In this document: positions 1-8,884 of the stretch, one piece after another
Position numbering within the stretch: position 1 is the first letter of the stretch
How the letters are laid out: the number at the start of each line of letters is the position of its first letter
Assembly (NCBI RefSeq): GCF_001729745.1
Contig: NZ_CP017187.1
Location: forward strand, 1-64,000
Source of the DNA: Enterobacter hormaechei subsp. hoffmannii
Lineage (GTDB): Bacteria > Pseudomonadota > Gammaproteobacteria > Enterobacterales > Enterobacteriaceae
Reading direction: 5' to 3'
DNA length: 64,000 nt
Program-made: the position numbers and the translations under genes
Notes under the pieces: model-generated
Told to the model about the DNA's origin: nothing
What the model saw: the letters and a program-made list of their open reading frames with translations, nothing else
Databases searched by the model: none

Positions 1-834
1 TCAGCCCAGTGGGCCTCAAAGGAGTGGAAACAGTTTCGTGGCGTGCTCGCCCTGACCCGGGGGAATCCTCAGCGAACGCGGAAACTGCTTTCACTGCAGC
101 CGGTCGAAGAGATCTGGGGCGTGGGAAACCGTATTGCACGCAAGCTCAATGTTCTTGGCATCAGGACCGCGCTCGATCTGGCCCTGACGAACCCGGCCTT
201 CATCCGGAAAAATTTCTCCGTCGTTCTCGAGCGAACAGTGCGCGAACTGAACGGGGAAAGCTGCATGTCGCTTGAAGAAGCACCGCCTACTAAACAACAG
301 ATTGTCTGCAGCCGCAGTTTTGGCGAGAAGATCACTGAATACGATTCGCTCCGCCAGGCTGTCTGTCAGTACGCAGAGCGGGCCTCAGAAAAGCTGCGTA
401 AAGAGCGCCAGTATTGCCGGCATATTTCCGTATTCATCAAAACGTCTCCGTTCGCTGTTAAAGAGCCTTACTACGGCAACGTGGCCACGGAGAAACTGCT
501 TACCCCCACTCAGGACACCCGGGACATCATTGCGGCCGCCACAGCGGCTCTGGAGCGAATCTGGAAGGATGGGCAACGGTATGCCAAAGCCGGTGTGATG
601 CTGAATGACTTCACCAGCTCCGGCGTTTCGCAGCTGCAGCTGTTCGACGAACGTCCTCCACGTCCTCACAGCGCTGAGCTGATGAAGGTTCTCGATGGCA
701 TTAATCATTCCGGGCTGGGACAGGTCTGGTTTGCAGGACGAGGGATTGCGCCTGCATGGCAGATGAAACGCGATATGCTCTCCCCTGCGTACACCACACG
801 CTGGAAAGATATCCCCATAGCGAGGATCGGTTAA
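1..834 (+). CDS. umuC: UmuC-type Y-family DNA polymerase subunit, 3' part only
   Basis: The reading frame is open at the first base, so the gene begins upstream of the window; about 277 C-terminal residues remain. The helix-hairpin-helix thumb region is visible (IWGVGNRIARKL), followed by the little-finger region and a C-terminal SQLQLFDE, which matches the QLxLF beta-clamp binding motif of UmuC. With UmuD' it would form an error-prone translesion polymerase. Plasmid-borne relatives are the MucB, ImpB and SamB proteins. A umuD-like partner would be expected just upstream, outside the window. The gene ends 440 bases before repE and is transcribed towards it. Length and motifs of the visible part look intact. 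Confidence 0.9.
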   Translation, partial: SAQWASKEWKQFRGVLALTRGNPQRTRKLLSLQPVEEIWGVGNRIARKLNVLGIRTALDLALTNPAFIRKNFSVVLERTVRELNGESCMSLEEAPPTKQQIVCSRSFGEKITEYDSLRQAVCQYAERASEKLRKERQYCRHISVFIKTSPFAVKEPYYGNVATEKLLTPTQDTRDIIAAATAALERIWKDGQRYAKAGVMLNDFTSSGVSQLQLFDERPPRPHSAELMKVLDGINHSGLGQVWFAGRGIAPAWQMKRDMLSPAYTTRWKDIPIARIG

Positions 835-974
835 ATTTCGCTTTTCAGAGAGAGCCAGTAGTGCTCGCCGCAGCCGAACGACAGGGCGAAGCCCGCGAGT
901 GAGCGAGGAAGCACCAGGGAACTGCACGGATAAATTCTGCTTACGCTCGGTGTTTAATGGATACCCCACTCTGT
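835..974. other. Intergenic stretch between umuC and the RepFIA origin
   Basis: There is no coding frame of note. A GC-rich stretch follows the umuC stop and then passes into the DnaA boxes of the origin. I see no clear terminator. Confidence 0.4.
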
Positions 975-990
975 TTATCCACTTATCCAC
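975..990 (+). promoter_or_regulatory. Two tandem DnaA boxes of the RepFIA origin
   Basis: Two copies of TTATCCAC lie back to back (975-982 and 983-990), followed by an AT-rich stretch at about 995-1025. This matches the F plasmid ori-2 order of DnaA boxes, AT-rich unwinding region, then iterons. Confidence 0.85.
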
Positions 991-1086
991 GGGCATATTT
1001 TTATAAGATCTTTTTAAAGGGTTGTTAGGTTTACCTTTTTAGAACACCTCTCAGCCCTTTATTCATGCGGGTTTGAGAAGGATCTG

Positions 1087-1178
1087 TGTGACAATCTGCC
1101 CTTTCAGGGTGACAAATCACCCTCAATCTCCATCTTAAAGTGTGACATATTGCCCTTAACCCTGTGACAAATTGCCCT
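1087..1178 (+). repeat. incB iterons of the RepFIA origin (four copies)
   Basis: Four iterons of the type TGTGACAAATTGCCCT begin near 1087, 1108, 1141 and 1163. In F these are the RepE monomer binding sites that start replication and take part in copy control. All are in the same orientation as repE. Confidence 0.88.
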
Positions 1179-1232
1179 CATGATTTGTTGTATTCCACAA
1201 AGTTATCCCAACCTGTTGACTCTTTTTCAATT

Positions 1233-2032
<800 letters not shown>

Positions 2033-2038
2033 GTTTTG

Positions 2039-2304
2039 AGGGTGATTTGTCACAATTAGCACGGTGGTTTGTCACTCTAGAGTTAAAGCTCTCAGGGTGA
2101 TTTGTCACAGAACAGTTTGTCTTCCTTTCCCCAGGCTGGTTTTCTGGAACTACATGGTTCCAATTTTGTGCTTTAAATACACTTAATGAGGGCAATTTGT
2201 CACATTTAGTTCAGTGCAGCTTGTCACATCTCCCCTCAGTCCTGAGTGTCGTTTGTCACACTTAAGTGCGTCCTTTCCACATCTGGCTGAGGGTGCATTG
2301 TCAC
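2039..2304 (-). repeat. incC iteron cluster
   Basis: Seven inverse-orientation iterons with the core TTTGTCACA or a close variant lie near 2039, 2064, 2093, 2188, 2215, 2245 and 2289. In F the incC iterons bind RepE and limit copy number by handcuffing with incB. Spacing is irregular and several copies are degenerate, notably the one at 2289. Confidence 0.85.
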
Positions 2305-2331
2305 TATTCGAATTCAAAACCGCTGCCTGAA

Positions 2332-3690
2332 CTATTTGTGCATTTTCCCTGCACTAAAGATGTGTTTGAGCAGGAAGCTGTTAAATGTCCTGTCTGAATG
2401 TTCTGGCCAACCCGGAGGATCAGTTAAGAGCACACCTTCCTGCTCCATCCAGCTATGTGTTTGCAGTTTACGCTCGACATACTCCTCGGATTCAGAGCCC
2501 ATTGTTTCGATGATGAAAGTGGTAACTATGTTTTCTTTGCTCGGAACCACATTCAGTATGAAGTCAGGATGAATGACCTCCTCCACCCCATTTTTAGTGC
2601 TTTTAGACGTGAAAAGTGGCTTGCTGAGGCTGATAGCATCCGGATGATTTTCCTGACGGCCAGCATAGCTGCTGGCGTTTATTATTACCTTCAGTGTGTC
2701 GCGTTCTTTGTTGCTATCCACAGGCACAGGATTATCAAGCGTATACGCAGCATGCGCATAGCCCTCATGGCAGTAAACCTTGCCATCCCTACCTCTGCGG
2801 TATTCCAGAATTGCCCAGTATGGGGCCCGACTGCCAGTGTTGTAGGTGCTTTCTCCATTGATACTGACTCGGGCTTCAGGCCTATGGGTAAAAGTATTAC
2901 TCCGAACGCTAAAGGTTACTTCTTCCCGATTGGCATCGGTCGCAATACCAATGATATACACGCATGCCTCCTTATCACTGCTATCAGTCTGCAGTGAGAC
3001 TTCCAGCTGAGTCAGCATGTCGTTAATCCGTTCGAGGGACAGCCAGGGTGCGCAACTGAACAGCATATTAAGCTGTGTTCCGTTGCCCATTGTATGTTCA
3101 TCCAGAACTTCTTTTATTCTTTTGACCGAACCGACTAACCCCGGACTTTTATATTCAGGTACTAGTTCAAGTTGGTTCAGGCCAGCTGCCTGAATGAGAG
3201 TCAGCAATTTTCGGCCCAGAGCCGGAATGGGTTTAAGAGTTTTGCGTCGACGCTTACGGGGCTCTACCGGCCCTTCCACAGCGGTGATTTTGGTGTCTTT
3301 CTTCTTGTCAGGTAACCAGTCATTCCCGCCAACCGGATTTAGTGGGCTGGTTTTTCCTTCAGTGATAGTGTTATCAGCATCCTTACTTTTCTTTAGCCTG
3401 AACAAAGGGCACTGTTCATCATGCTGTCTTGTCGTCTTGACGTGGCGTAACCTGGCAACGTTAACCTCGCAGTTAAAAGGACCTTCAATGTTCGGGTCAT
3501 GTTCGACGCAATCGCATTTTAACCACAACTTACGGCGGTCCATTTCTTCAAGCACAGAATTTGCTATACGTAAATCAGCCTGAGCGGGTTTTCGACCGTT
3601 GCTGAACACATGCAGCAATGCCTCTCTCTCTGCCAGATTCAGTTTCCTTTCAAGCCTTCCCCTTGGATTTTTTTTCCACACCAGGTCCAT
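2332..3690 (-). CDS. Unknown 452-aa protein with an N-terminal Cys/His cluster (DUF1173-like)
   Basis: Function is not recognised. The ATG at 3690 has a good ribosome binding site (AAGGAG, about 7 bases away). Residues 59-94 hold Cys59, Cys61, Cys74, His90 and Cys94, in an arrangement reminding me of the N-terminus of DUF1173 proteins on mobile elements; zinc binding is plausible but unproven. Residues 115-155 are rich in Lys and Arg and may be a flexible linker. The remaining ~300 residues look globular, with no catalytic motif I can name. It lies between the RepFIA incC region and the parAB operon, divergent from parA, in the place where F carries sopAB. Confidence 0.55.
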   Translation of the reverse strand: MDLVWKKNPRGRLERKLNLAEREALLHVFSNGRKPAQADLRIANSVLEEMDRRKLWLKCDCVEHDPNIEGPFNCEVNVARLRHVKTTRQHDEQCPLFRLKKSKDADNTITEGKTSPLNPVGGNDWLPDKKKDTKITAVEGPVEPRKRRRKTLKPIPALGRKLLTLIQAAGLNQLELVPEYKSPGLVGSVKRIKEVLDEHTMGNGTQLNMLFSCAPWLSLERINDMLTQLEVSLQTDSSDKEACVYIIGIATDANREEVTFSVRSNTFTHRPEARVSINGESTYNTGSRAPYWAILEYRRGRDGKVYCHEGYAHAAYTLDNPVPVDSNKERDTLKVIINASSYAGRQENHPDAISLSKPLFTSKSTKNGVEEVIHPDFILNVVPSKENIVTTFIIETMGSESEEYVERKLQTHSWMEQEGVLLTDPPGWPEHSDRTFNSFLLKHIFSAGKMHK

Positions 3691-3718
3691 TGCTTTACTC
3701 CTTCACTCAAAAGTGCGA

Positions 3719-3909
3719 TTACGATAACAAGATATTATCTTGTTATCGTAATTTCTTATCAAGATCGCAAGATAATAATATTGTATCTTAATGTATTGAA
3801 TTAAATTAAATTGTTAACATGTTAAGTTAATATGATAACAAAACATCAACTCTGGCGCATATTGAAAATTAATGTTTGTTATCCTATTATCTTAATAAGA
3901 TAACAAACA
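3719..3909. promoter_or_regulatory. Partition operator or centromere-like repeats upstream of parA
   Basis: The AT-rich divergent intergenic region holds two inverted repeats built on the same core. One is a perfect 16-bp repeat, 3719-3734 with 3736-3751 (core GATAACAAGATA). The other is an 11-bp repeat, TGTTTGTTATC (3873-3883) with GATAACAAACA (3899-3909), which ends 13 bases before the parA ATG. Similar sequence recurs behind parB (4884-4922) and at 50038-50074, so these are probable sites for the ribbon-helix-helix partition protein. Confidence 0.7.
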
Positions 3910-3922
3910 AGGTGTGCGGAAT

Positions 3923-4549
3923 ATGATCATTGTTCTTGGTAGTCAAAAAGGTGGAGTAGGTAAAAGTACGCTCGCAGTTTCCATCGCTGCATATCTCATG
4001 GCATTAGGAAAGCGAGTTCTCATTGTAGATGCCGACGATCAAAAATCAGTGCTGACCTGGTATAACAATCGACCAGAGAACTTGCCTCATATGCCTGTGA
4101 CTGGAGCATCCGGCAACATCAAAGCCATGCTTAAAGAGCATGAAAAATCTTATGACTTTGTAATCGCCGATTGTGCTGGCCGTGACAGTGCAGAGATGCG
4201 AAGTGGATTAATGGCTGCAGATGTGTTTATTTCCCCTTTACGACCGTCCCAAATGGATTTGGATGTTGTGCCTCATACATGCTCTGTTTTTACTGCTGCT
4301 AAAGATTTCAACGAGTCTGTACGTGGGTATTTAGTGTTGAATATGACACCAACTAACATGTTCGTTAATGAAGCTAATCAGGCGGCGGATGTTCTCAAAG
4401 ACTTTCCGGAAATGAATCTGTCTAATGCTCGCGTATGTGACAGAAAAGCTCACAGGGATGCCTGGGCCGAATCAATGACTATTTTTGAAACACAGAACAT
4501 CAAAGCCCAAGAAGAAATTGAAGCTCTGGTTAAGGAGATCATTCTGTGA
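3923..4549 (+). CDS. parA: ParA/ParF-type partition ATPase
   Basis: 208 aa. A deviant Walker A KGGVGKST sits at residues 9-16, and VDADDQKS (about residues 36-43) supplies the Walker A' Asp region. The short length without an N-terminal helix-turn-helix fits type Ib ParA proteins (ParF of TP228). It would polymerise or form gradients on nucleoid DNA with ATP and move plasmid copies. I chose ATG 3923 over GTG 3914 because AAGG at 3909-3912 is spaced correctly only for the ATG. The stop overlaps the start of the next gene, indicating translational coupling. Confidence 0.93.
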   Translation: MIIVLGSQKGGVGKSTLAVSIAAYLMALGKRVLIVDADDQKSVLTWYNNRPENLPHMPVTGASGNIKAMLKEHEKSYDFVIADCAGRDSAEMRSGLMAADVFISPLRPSQMDLDVVPHTCSVFTAAKDFNESVRGYLVLNMTPTNMFVNEANQAADVLKDFPEMNLSNARVCDRKAHRDAWAESMTIFETQNIKAQEEIEALVKEIIL

Positions 4550-4851
4550 GAAATAGAGCACATACGCCGCCAAAGGATGAAGCTTCGTTTATAAACGGAG
4601 GTTCCGCTGGCCTTACTGCAAAAAATCTTGACGAACCAAGTAATAAACCTGCGACTAGTAAAGCAAAACCAGTCAGCATCTCTCTTGCTGAAGAGAATTT
4701 GAGCTCAATTGATAATGTCATAAGGGAAGAGATGTTATCAGGGAACAGGAGAGTCAATAGATCAGATGTAGTTAGAGCTGCAGTGATGGCGTTAGAAAAT
4801 TTATCGCGAGAAGAAATATCTCAACTCATTGAAAAATCTAGATTAAAATAA
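4546..4851 (+). CDS. ParB/ParG-like ribbon-helix-helix partition protein
   Basis: 101 aa, with a GTG start overlapping the parA stop (GTGA). The N-terminal ~45 residues are polar and probably disordered. The C-terminal half carries a strand-helix-helix pattern (KPVSISLAEENLSSIDNVI, then NRRVNRSDVVRAAVMALENL) typical of MetJ/Arc centromere-binding proteins such as ParG. It should bind the AT-rich inverted repeats on both sides of the operon, stimulate the ParA ATPase and repress the operon. Its C-terminal end (LSREEISQLIEKSRLK) is matched by a fragment of a second homologue at about 49980. Confidence 0.85.
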   Translation: MRNRAHTPPKDEASFINGGSAGLTAKNLDEPSNKPATSKAKPVSISLAEENLSSIDNVIREEMLSGNRRVNRSDVVRAAVMALENLSREEISQLIEKSRLK

Positions 4852-4922
4852 TAACTTAATAACTTAATAACTTAATAACTTAATAAGATAGCAAGATAAT
4901 AAGTTACTATCTTGCTATCTTA
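4850..4922. repeat. Tandem 8-bp repeats and inverted repeat behind the par operon
   Basis: AATAACTT is repeated four times without a gap (4850-4881). A perfect 15-bp inverted repeat follows, 4884-4898 with 4908-4922, with core GATAGCAAGATA. The core resembles the repeats in front of parA, so this is a candidate parS or centromere; it could also act as a terminator for the par operon and for convergent resD. Confidence 0.75.
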
Positions 4923-4923
4923 A

Positions 4924-5700
4924 TCATCTATTTTTTAGCAACGCTACCGCCTCATCGCCCGGCATCTGGAACTGCACCCGGTGCCGTGCCGCGACATCGA
5001 GCGCAAACACCTTCGTATACACCTCAGTCGAACTGATGCTCTTATGCCCCATCAAACTCTGCAGCACCTTCAGTGGTATACCGGCATACAGCATGTGCAT
5101 CGCGTAGGAATGACGGAACGTGTGCGGGGTCACCGGCACGGAGAACGTCACCCCGTCGGCCGCTGCGGCTTCAACTGCTTCGCTGAGCCAGGTGCGGACC
5201 GTCCGGTCGGTGATCTCCCAGATGCGTGCCTTCTCGGTTCTGCCGCTTCGCTTATTACGTCGTTCAAGAGGAATTTTCAGCGTGGCCACCATCATCTCCA
5301 GTTGACCGACATAGTTCGCATCAGAAAGCGGTACCAGCCGGTGAGTCTGACTGCCGACGGGCGCACGGCCAGCAGTTCTGGCGGCTTTTTCAGCTCTTTG
5401 TTTGAGTGTGGCCAGCTGCACGAACGGGTAGGGCGTTGCCAGGGAAAAATCACTCCGGGTCAGGGCCAGTGCTTCGTTAATACGGGCGCCGGTGTTCCAC
5501 AGGGTAGCAAGAAGCATCTTGCGGTGAAGGTCGGGCACATAGTGGAGCAGGGCACTCACTTCCGGGGCCAGCAGGTATTTCGGCAGTTCGTCCTGAACCA
5601 GTGCCATCTGACGCAGGGCAAGCGCCGCCGGATAGTCGATAGAAACAGGTAACTGAGCCCCTGTGGTCGAATACCCTCCCAGGGTAACGAGTCCGGTCAT
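4924..5700 (-). CDS. resD: ResD-type tyrosine recombinase (multimer resolution)
   Basis: 258 aa and very close to the ResD (D protein) recombinase of F, as I recall that sequence. Catalytic residues are visible: Arg73 (GARINEA), His193 and Arg196 (HTFRH), His219 (MGHKS) and Tyr228 (TEVYTK). It would resolve plasmid dimers at a cognate site; in F-like plasmids this gene belongs with the RepFIB region, but no RepFIB repA is seen here. The ATG shares its A with the stop of the upstream gene (TGATG), so it is likely translated by coupling. It is convergent with the par operon. Confidence 0.92.
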   Translation of the reverse strand: MTGLVTLGGYSTTGAQLPVSIDYPAALALRQMALVQDELPKYLLAPEVSALLHYVPDLHRKMLLATLWNTGARINEALALTRSDFSLATPYPFVQLATLKQRAEKAARTAGRAPVGSQTHRLVPLSDANYVGQLEMMVATLKIPLERRNKRSGRTEKARIWEITDRTVRTWLSEAVEAAAADGVTFSVPVTPHTFRHSYAMHMLYAGIPLKVLQSLMGHKSISSTEVYTKVFALDVAARHRVQFQMPGDEAVALLKNR

Positions 5701-6518
5701 CAGGATGATTCTCCGCCCGGGGATATGCGCAGTGCAGCCGCAATGATTTCCCGGTTTTCTTCGGTACGCGAGTTACCAAAATAGTCCACTTCCAGACGCA
5801 GGGAATGATCTGCAGCCTCTATCAGATCCGACACTTTCTGCAGGGCGCTCTGCAGCTGCGGCGCTGATATCACTCGTGGCACATCATGCTCATCCACACC
5901 GTTGCGGTGTACCAGATCGTTTCGCCAGTCTGCGATGATACCCAGCGGCTCAGTTGGCCAGACGGGCGGTATATGAAGCACAGTCCCGAAATAGCGCTCA
6001 ATGGTTTTTACGTTATGAAACGTCATCCGGGAAACAAAATTCTGCGCCGCAGGCCGGAACAGAGAAAGAGCCATGTCACGGGCAGCATGTTTTACCGGAT
6101 TTTTGATTTTATCGGACTTCATATAAAACTCATCCCTGAACCGTGTAAGCGGCAAATCCTCTTCCAGCAGAGCCCTGGCGCAGTACATTAGGTACGCCTC
6201 CATGACCGTCACGGCATGGACGAAAGACATCCTGTACACCAGTTCAGGCTGCTCTGTATCGAGCAGGGTATACAGCCCCTTCAACTCCTGCCTAGCGTGT
6301 AGGTAACGCTGATGCACATTGTTCAGGGAAGCCACAAACAGCCCGTGTTCATGATCCCACTGAGCCTGATCGGCGAGATACTCCTGTTCCCAGTAATAAA
6401 GGTTAGCGGCCTGTTCCCATTCTTCTGAGCCGGGGACAACATCCGGATAATTTTCCGCAAGCCATTTATCAAATCGTTCAGATTCAATATCCATCATCTG
6501 GTCTTTCATGCTTCCCAT
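5700..6518 (-). CDS. HEPN-like protein coupled to resD
   Basis: 272 aa, with no name known to me. Residues 198-207 read WRNDLVHRNG, a clear RX4H motif (Arg199, His204) of the kind that ends HEPN domains. An earlier helix, VTVMEAYLMYCARALLE (about 104-120), has the Glu-rich amphipathic character of the first HEPN helix. HEPN proteins are often RNases in toxin or defence systems, but many plasmid ones are uncharacterised. Start 6518 has AGAAGGG about 10 bases upstream; Met4 is an alternative. The stop overlaps the resD start by one base, so the two genes are co-expressed. Confidence 0.55.
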   Translation of the reverse strand: MGSMKDQMMDIESERFDKWLAENYPDVVPGSEEWEQAANLYYWEQEYLADQAQWDHEHGLFVASLNNVHQRYLHARQELKGLYTLLDTEQPELVYRMSFVHAVTVMEAYLMYCARALLEEDLPLTRFRDEFYMKSDKIKNPVKHAARDMALSLFRPAAQNFVSRMTFHNVKTIERYFGTVLHIPPVWPTEPLGIIADWRNDLVHRNGVDEHDVPRVISAPQLQSALQKVSDLIEAADHSLRLEVDYFGNSRTEENREIIAAALRISPGGESS

Positions 6519-6566
6519 AATGCCAGTACCCTTCTGTATGGTTCTGTAAATGAAAAATCCCGCCGG

Positions 6567-6896
6567 TCATACTGACGTAGCGCCTTCACGGAACGGCTCA
6601 AAGGCCAACAGGGCGTCCGCCCTGGAGGCCAGCTCGGTACAGTCCCCGTACTGCGGATTAATCTCTTCGTCAGTGGCCTCGTTATACTGAATGCGCAGCC
6701 GCCATCCCGTCACGGGAGGCGCGTTCTGTATGGCCAGCACCATCCCTTCCGGAGACAGCAGTTCACGCAGCGTGTAGCAGGCGCCGATCCGGGTCGAGTC
6801 CCGCAGCCACATCACGGGGTACTCACTGACCAGCTGGTCATATACGCATTCAGCCGAGTGAAAGAAATTCCCGTCCGCCCTGCATAAATCACACAT
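6567..6896 (-). CDS. Unknown 109-aa protein with an N-terminal CxxC
   Basis: Function is not recognised. I chose the ATG at 6896 rather than the longer frame because AAGGAGGG lies directly upstream and the longer frame would run through the neighbouring gene. The protein starts MCDLCRADG and has a further Cys near residue 18; the rest looks soluble. It follows the 103-aa gene by about 30 bases on the same strand and precedes the HEPN/resD pair, so it may share their transcript. Confidence 0.6.
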   Translation of the reverse strand: MCDLCRADGNFFHSAECVYDQLVSEYPVMWLRDSTRIGACYTLRELLSPEGMVLAIQNAPPVTGWRLRIQYNEATDEEINPQYGDCTELASRADALLAFEPFREGATSV

Positions 6897-6927
6897 AATC
6901 CCTCCTTTACTGAGAAATCCCGCCTTA

Positions 6928-7239
6928 TTATTTAACACTTCCAATAAGGTTAAATTTCCAATCGTCTTCCAGGAATTCTGCATCGTAAGGTGCCGCTGCG
7001 CCGGATCGACAATCGATGTTTTTCCAGTCACCTGAAAGCAGCCAGCCATTAGGACGTTTTTCCCTGTGAGCCACTGTTCGTCCATCACGGGTGATGATGT
7101 TTGGCAGATACCACTGGCTTTGATCAAGGGGATGAACTTCAAAACAGGTTTTCCCTCGCGGGGATGCCATCCACAGCTCGCTATGACCTGCATTTTCCAG
7201 CTCAACAAGAACGTCATGTAATGGAATTGGAGTTTTCAT
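6928..7239 (-). CDS. Unknown 103-aa protein
   Basis: Function is not recognised. The start at 7239 (MKTPIPLHDVLVELE) follows AAAGGA at good spacing; an extra nine-codon extension upstream is unlikely. The sequence is polar, with several Trp residues (SELWMASPRG, SQWYLPNIIT, GDWKNIDC), and has no signal peptide or membrane segment. It is the first gene of a possible minus-strand run ending at resD. Confidence 0.6.
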   Translation of the reverse strand: MKTPIPLHDVLVELENAGHSELWMASPRGKTCFEVHPLDQSQWYLPNIITRDGRTVAHREKRPNGWLLSGDWKNIDCRSGAAAPYDAEFLEDDWKFNLIGSVK

Positions 7240-7787
7240 ATGTTTCCTTTTAAAAGAAATAGTCACTAAGGGTAATTATAATACACGGCATAATCAGCTG
7301 CGTATCACCCTGTGTCTGTCACCAGTGTGATTTTCCACTGACGTCATTATTTTCAGGCTGATAATAATCAGCCGTATAGCCACGCGGTTAAATTACCGGA
7401 AGCCCTTTTCGATGTGATCCGATTTTTTGTCTATTTAAGAGTTTCCGGAAGTGTACCACGGTCAGTGAATAAGCAAAGCGCCCTTTTTCGGTACTGAGCA
7501 GGCGGTCACGGGGCAGGGAAGTAACACAACATATAGGAGAACCAGCAGCTGAACGAGTGGCACATATTGTGTTTTGTGGATACAGCGCACCGGGGTGGTT
7601 CGGTAAGATCCGGAACTCACAGAAATCGGATCTCAGTGAAAAAAGAAGAACCGCGAGGTATCACATGATGATAAGTGACATCATGTCATCAAATTGACTG
7701 AATTAAATATTGATGATTAACTCACGTAAAGTATATTCATTCATGCAAATTACCTCCCACTAAACTTAGCCCATGACAGGATCCACC
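7240..7787. other. Non-coding region with a short inverted repeat
   Basis: No convincing gene is present. ACATGATG (7663-7670) and CATCATGT (7679-7686) form an inverted repeat about 100 bases ahead of the Arc-like gene, a possible operator for its own product. A TTGACT at 7694 could be a -35 box, but I see no good matching -10 element. Confidence 0.4.
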
Positions 7788-8882
7788 ATGCTGAGCCAGC
7801 TGACCCTGCGCTTTCACAAAAAACTCATCGAGGCACTGAAAATTCGTGCCGGCCACGAAAACACCTCGGTGAATGCCCTGGCGGAACGCTTTCTCGACAG
7901 CGCGCTGAAAACCGCCGCCCCGGAGGACAGCTATCTGGCGCTGCTCGCCGATCGCGATGAGGCCATCCGCCAGATGTACCGCAAAATTATGCTCGGCCAG
8001 ACCTTCGGCCTGGCGCCGGTCACCCGTGACGAACTGCGGCTGCTGCTCGGCCTGGCCCAGGAAGGCTGTGTCCACGGCCGCAACCGGCTGGTGACCCGCC
8101 CGGCCCTGCAGATGCTGCTGGACATCACCGGGGAACTGCTGGCCTGGCAGACGGAACATAATATGCCTGTCGATCTGCCGTACCTGCAGGGCATTTTTCA
8201 CCTGCAGGGAGTAGCGCCGGCCGCCGAATACACGGACTTTCTTGCGACGCTGCGTCAGCGTCCGATCATCGACCAGGGCTACGCCGAACGGCTGCTGCGC
8301 CCGCTGGCGTCACAGTGCTTCGATCTGCGTACCTTCCCGGAGGAGGCCCTGGCGCAGATCTTCATCCTGCCACGCCTGCAGGCGCTTTTCCCGCTGGCGC
8401 TGCGGGGCGAGTCCTGGTGCGAGGAGGATGCGCGCCAGCTGGCAGAGGCCACTCACCCCGTGATCCCGGCAGTCAGGGAGACGATAGAAGCGGGTACACT
8501 GCGGTTTGATATTCAGGTGGACGGACAGGAGATCGCCCCGCGGCCCGGCGGCTGGTATGAAGTTCCGCGCCTGCACCTGCTGATCACCGGCCAGGATTTT
8601 GTCGTCCCGTTCGGCTGGGCCCATTTCTCGGAGCTGCTGGGCCTGTTCACCCTGTATGCCCGTCATCCGGACGCACTCGCGCATGGCCACCACGGTGAGC
8701 ACGTGATGTTCTCACCACCGGGTAACGCCTCAAAGGACGGCTTTTTTGGCCTCGACGGGCTGCGGATCTTCCTGCCGCCAGACGACTTCGAAACGCTGAT
8801 TCGTGAGCTGGTTGCGCGCTGCAGTGAAGGAATCCTGGCTGATGCGCTGAATGGTCTGCGTGGCCTGTACGGAGATCTGTAA
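7788..8882 (+). CDS. Arc/HicB-like N-terminal DNA-binding protein paired with a KAP NTPase
   Basis: 364 aa from ATG 7788, chosen because AGGA (7778-7781) is correctly placed for it; ATG 7773 gives five more residues but has no ribosome binding site. The first ~40 residues (LSQLTLRFHKKLIEALKIRA, then NTSVNALAERFLDSAL) have the ribbon-helix-helix pattern that often earns such proteins a HicB-like antitoxin label. The remaining ~320 residues are unrecognised and GC-rich. It ends two bases before the KAP NTPase gene, so the two form one operon. Probably it is an autoregulator and partner of the NTPase (inference). Confidence 0.65.
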   Translation: MLSQLTLRFHKKLIEALKIRAGHENTSVNALAERFLDSALKTAAPEDSYLALLADRDEAIRQMYRKIMLGQTFGLAPVTRDELRLLLGLAQEGCVHGRNRLVTRPALQMLLDITGELLAWQTEHNMPVDLPYLQGIFHLQGVAPAAEYTDFLATLRQRPIIDQGYAERLLRPLASQCFDLRTFPEEALAQIFILPRLQALFPLALRGESWCEEDARQLAEATHPVIPAVRETIEAGTLRFDIQVDGQEIAPRPGGWYEVPRLHLLITGQDFVVPFGWAHFSELLGLFTLYARHPDALAHGHHGEHVMFSPPGNASKDGFFGLDGLRIFLPPDDFETLIRELVARCSEGILADALNGLRGLYGDL

Positions 8883-8884
8883 CC

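Noticed and set aside
385..996. 203-codon minus-strand frame across umuC
   Set aside because: It is antisense to a strongly conserved gene, with no ribosome binding site or familiar motif.
4850..4922. Tandem octamers behind parB considered as a CRISPR or minisatellite
   Set aside because: The unit is 8 bp without spacers and is next to a par operon; centromere-type repeats are more likely.
6567..7217. 216-codon frame read as one gene
   Set aside because: Its first half overlaps the 103-aa gene in another frame; the strong ribosome binding site at the internal ATG 6896 defines the real gene.
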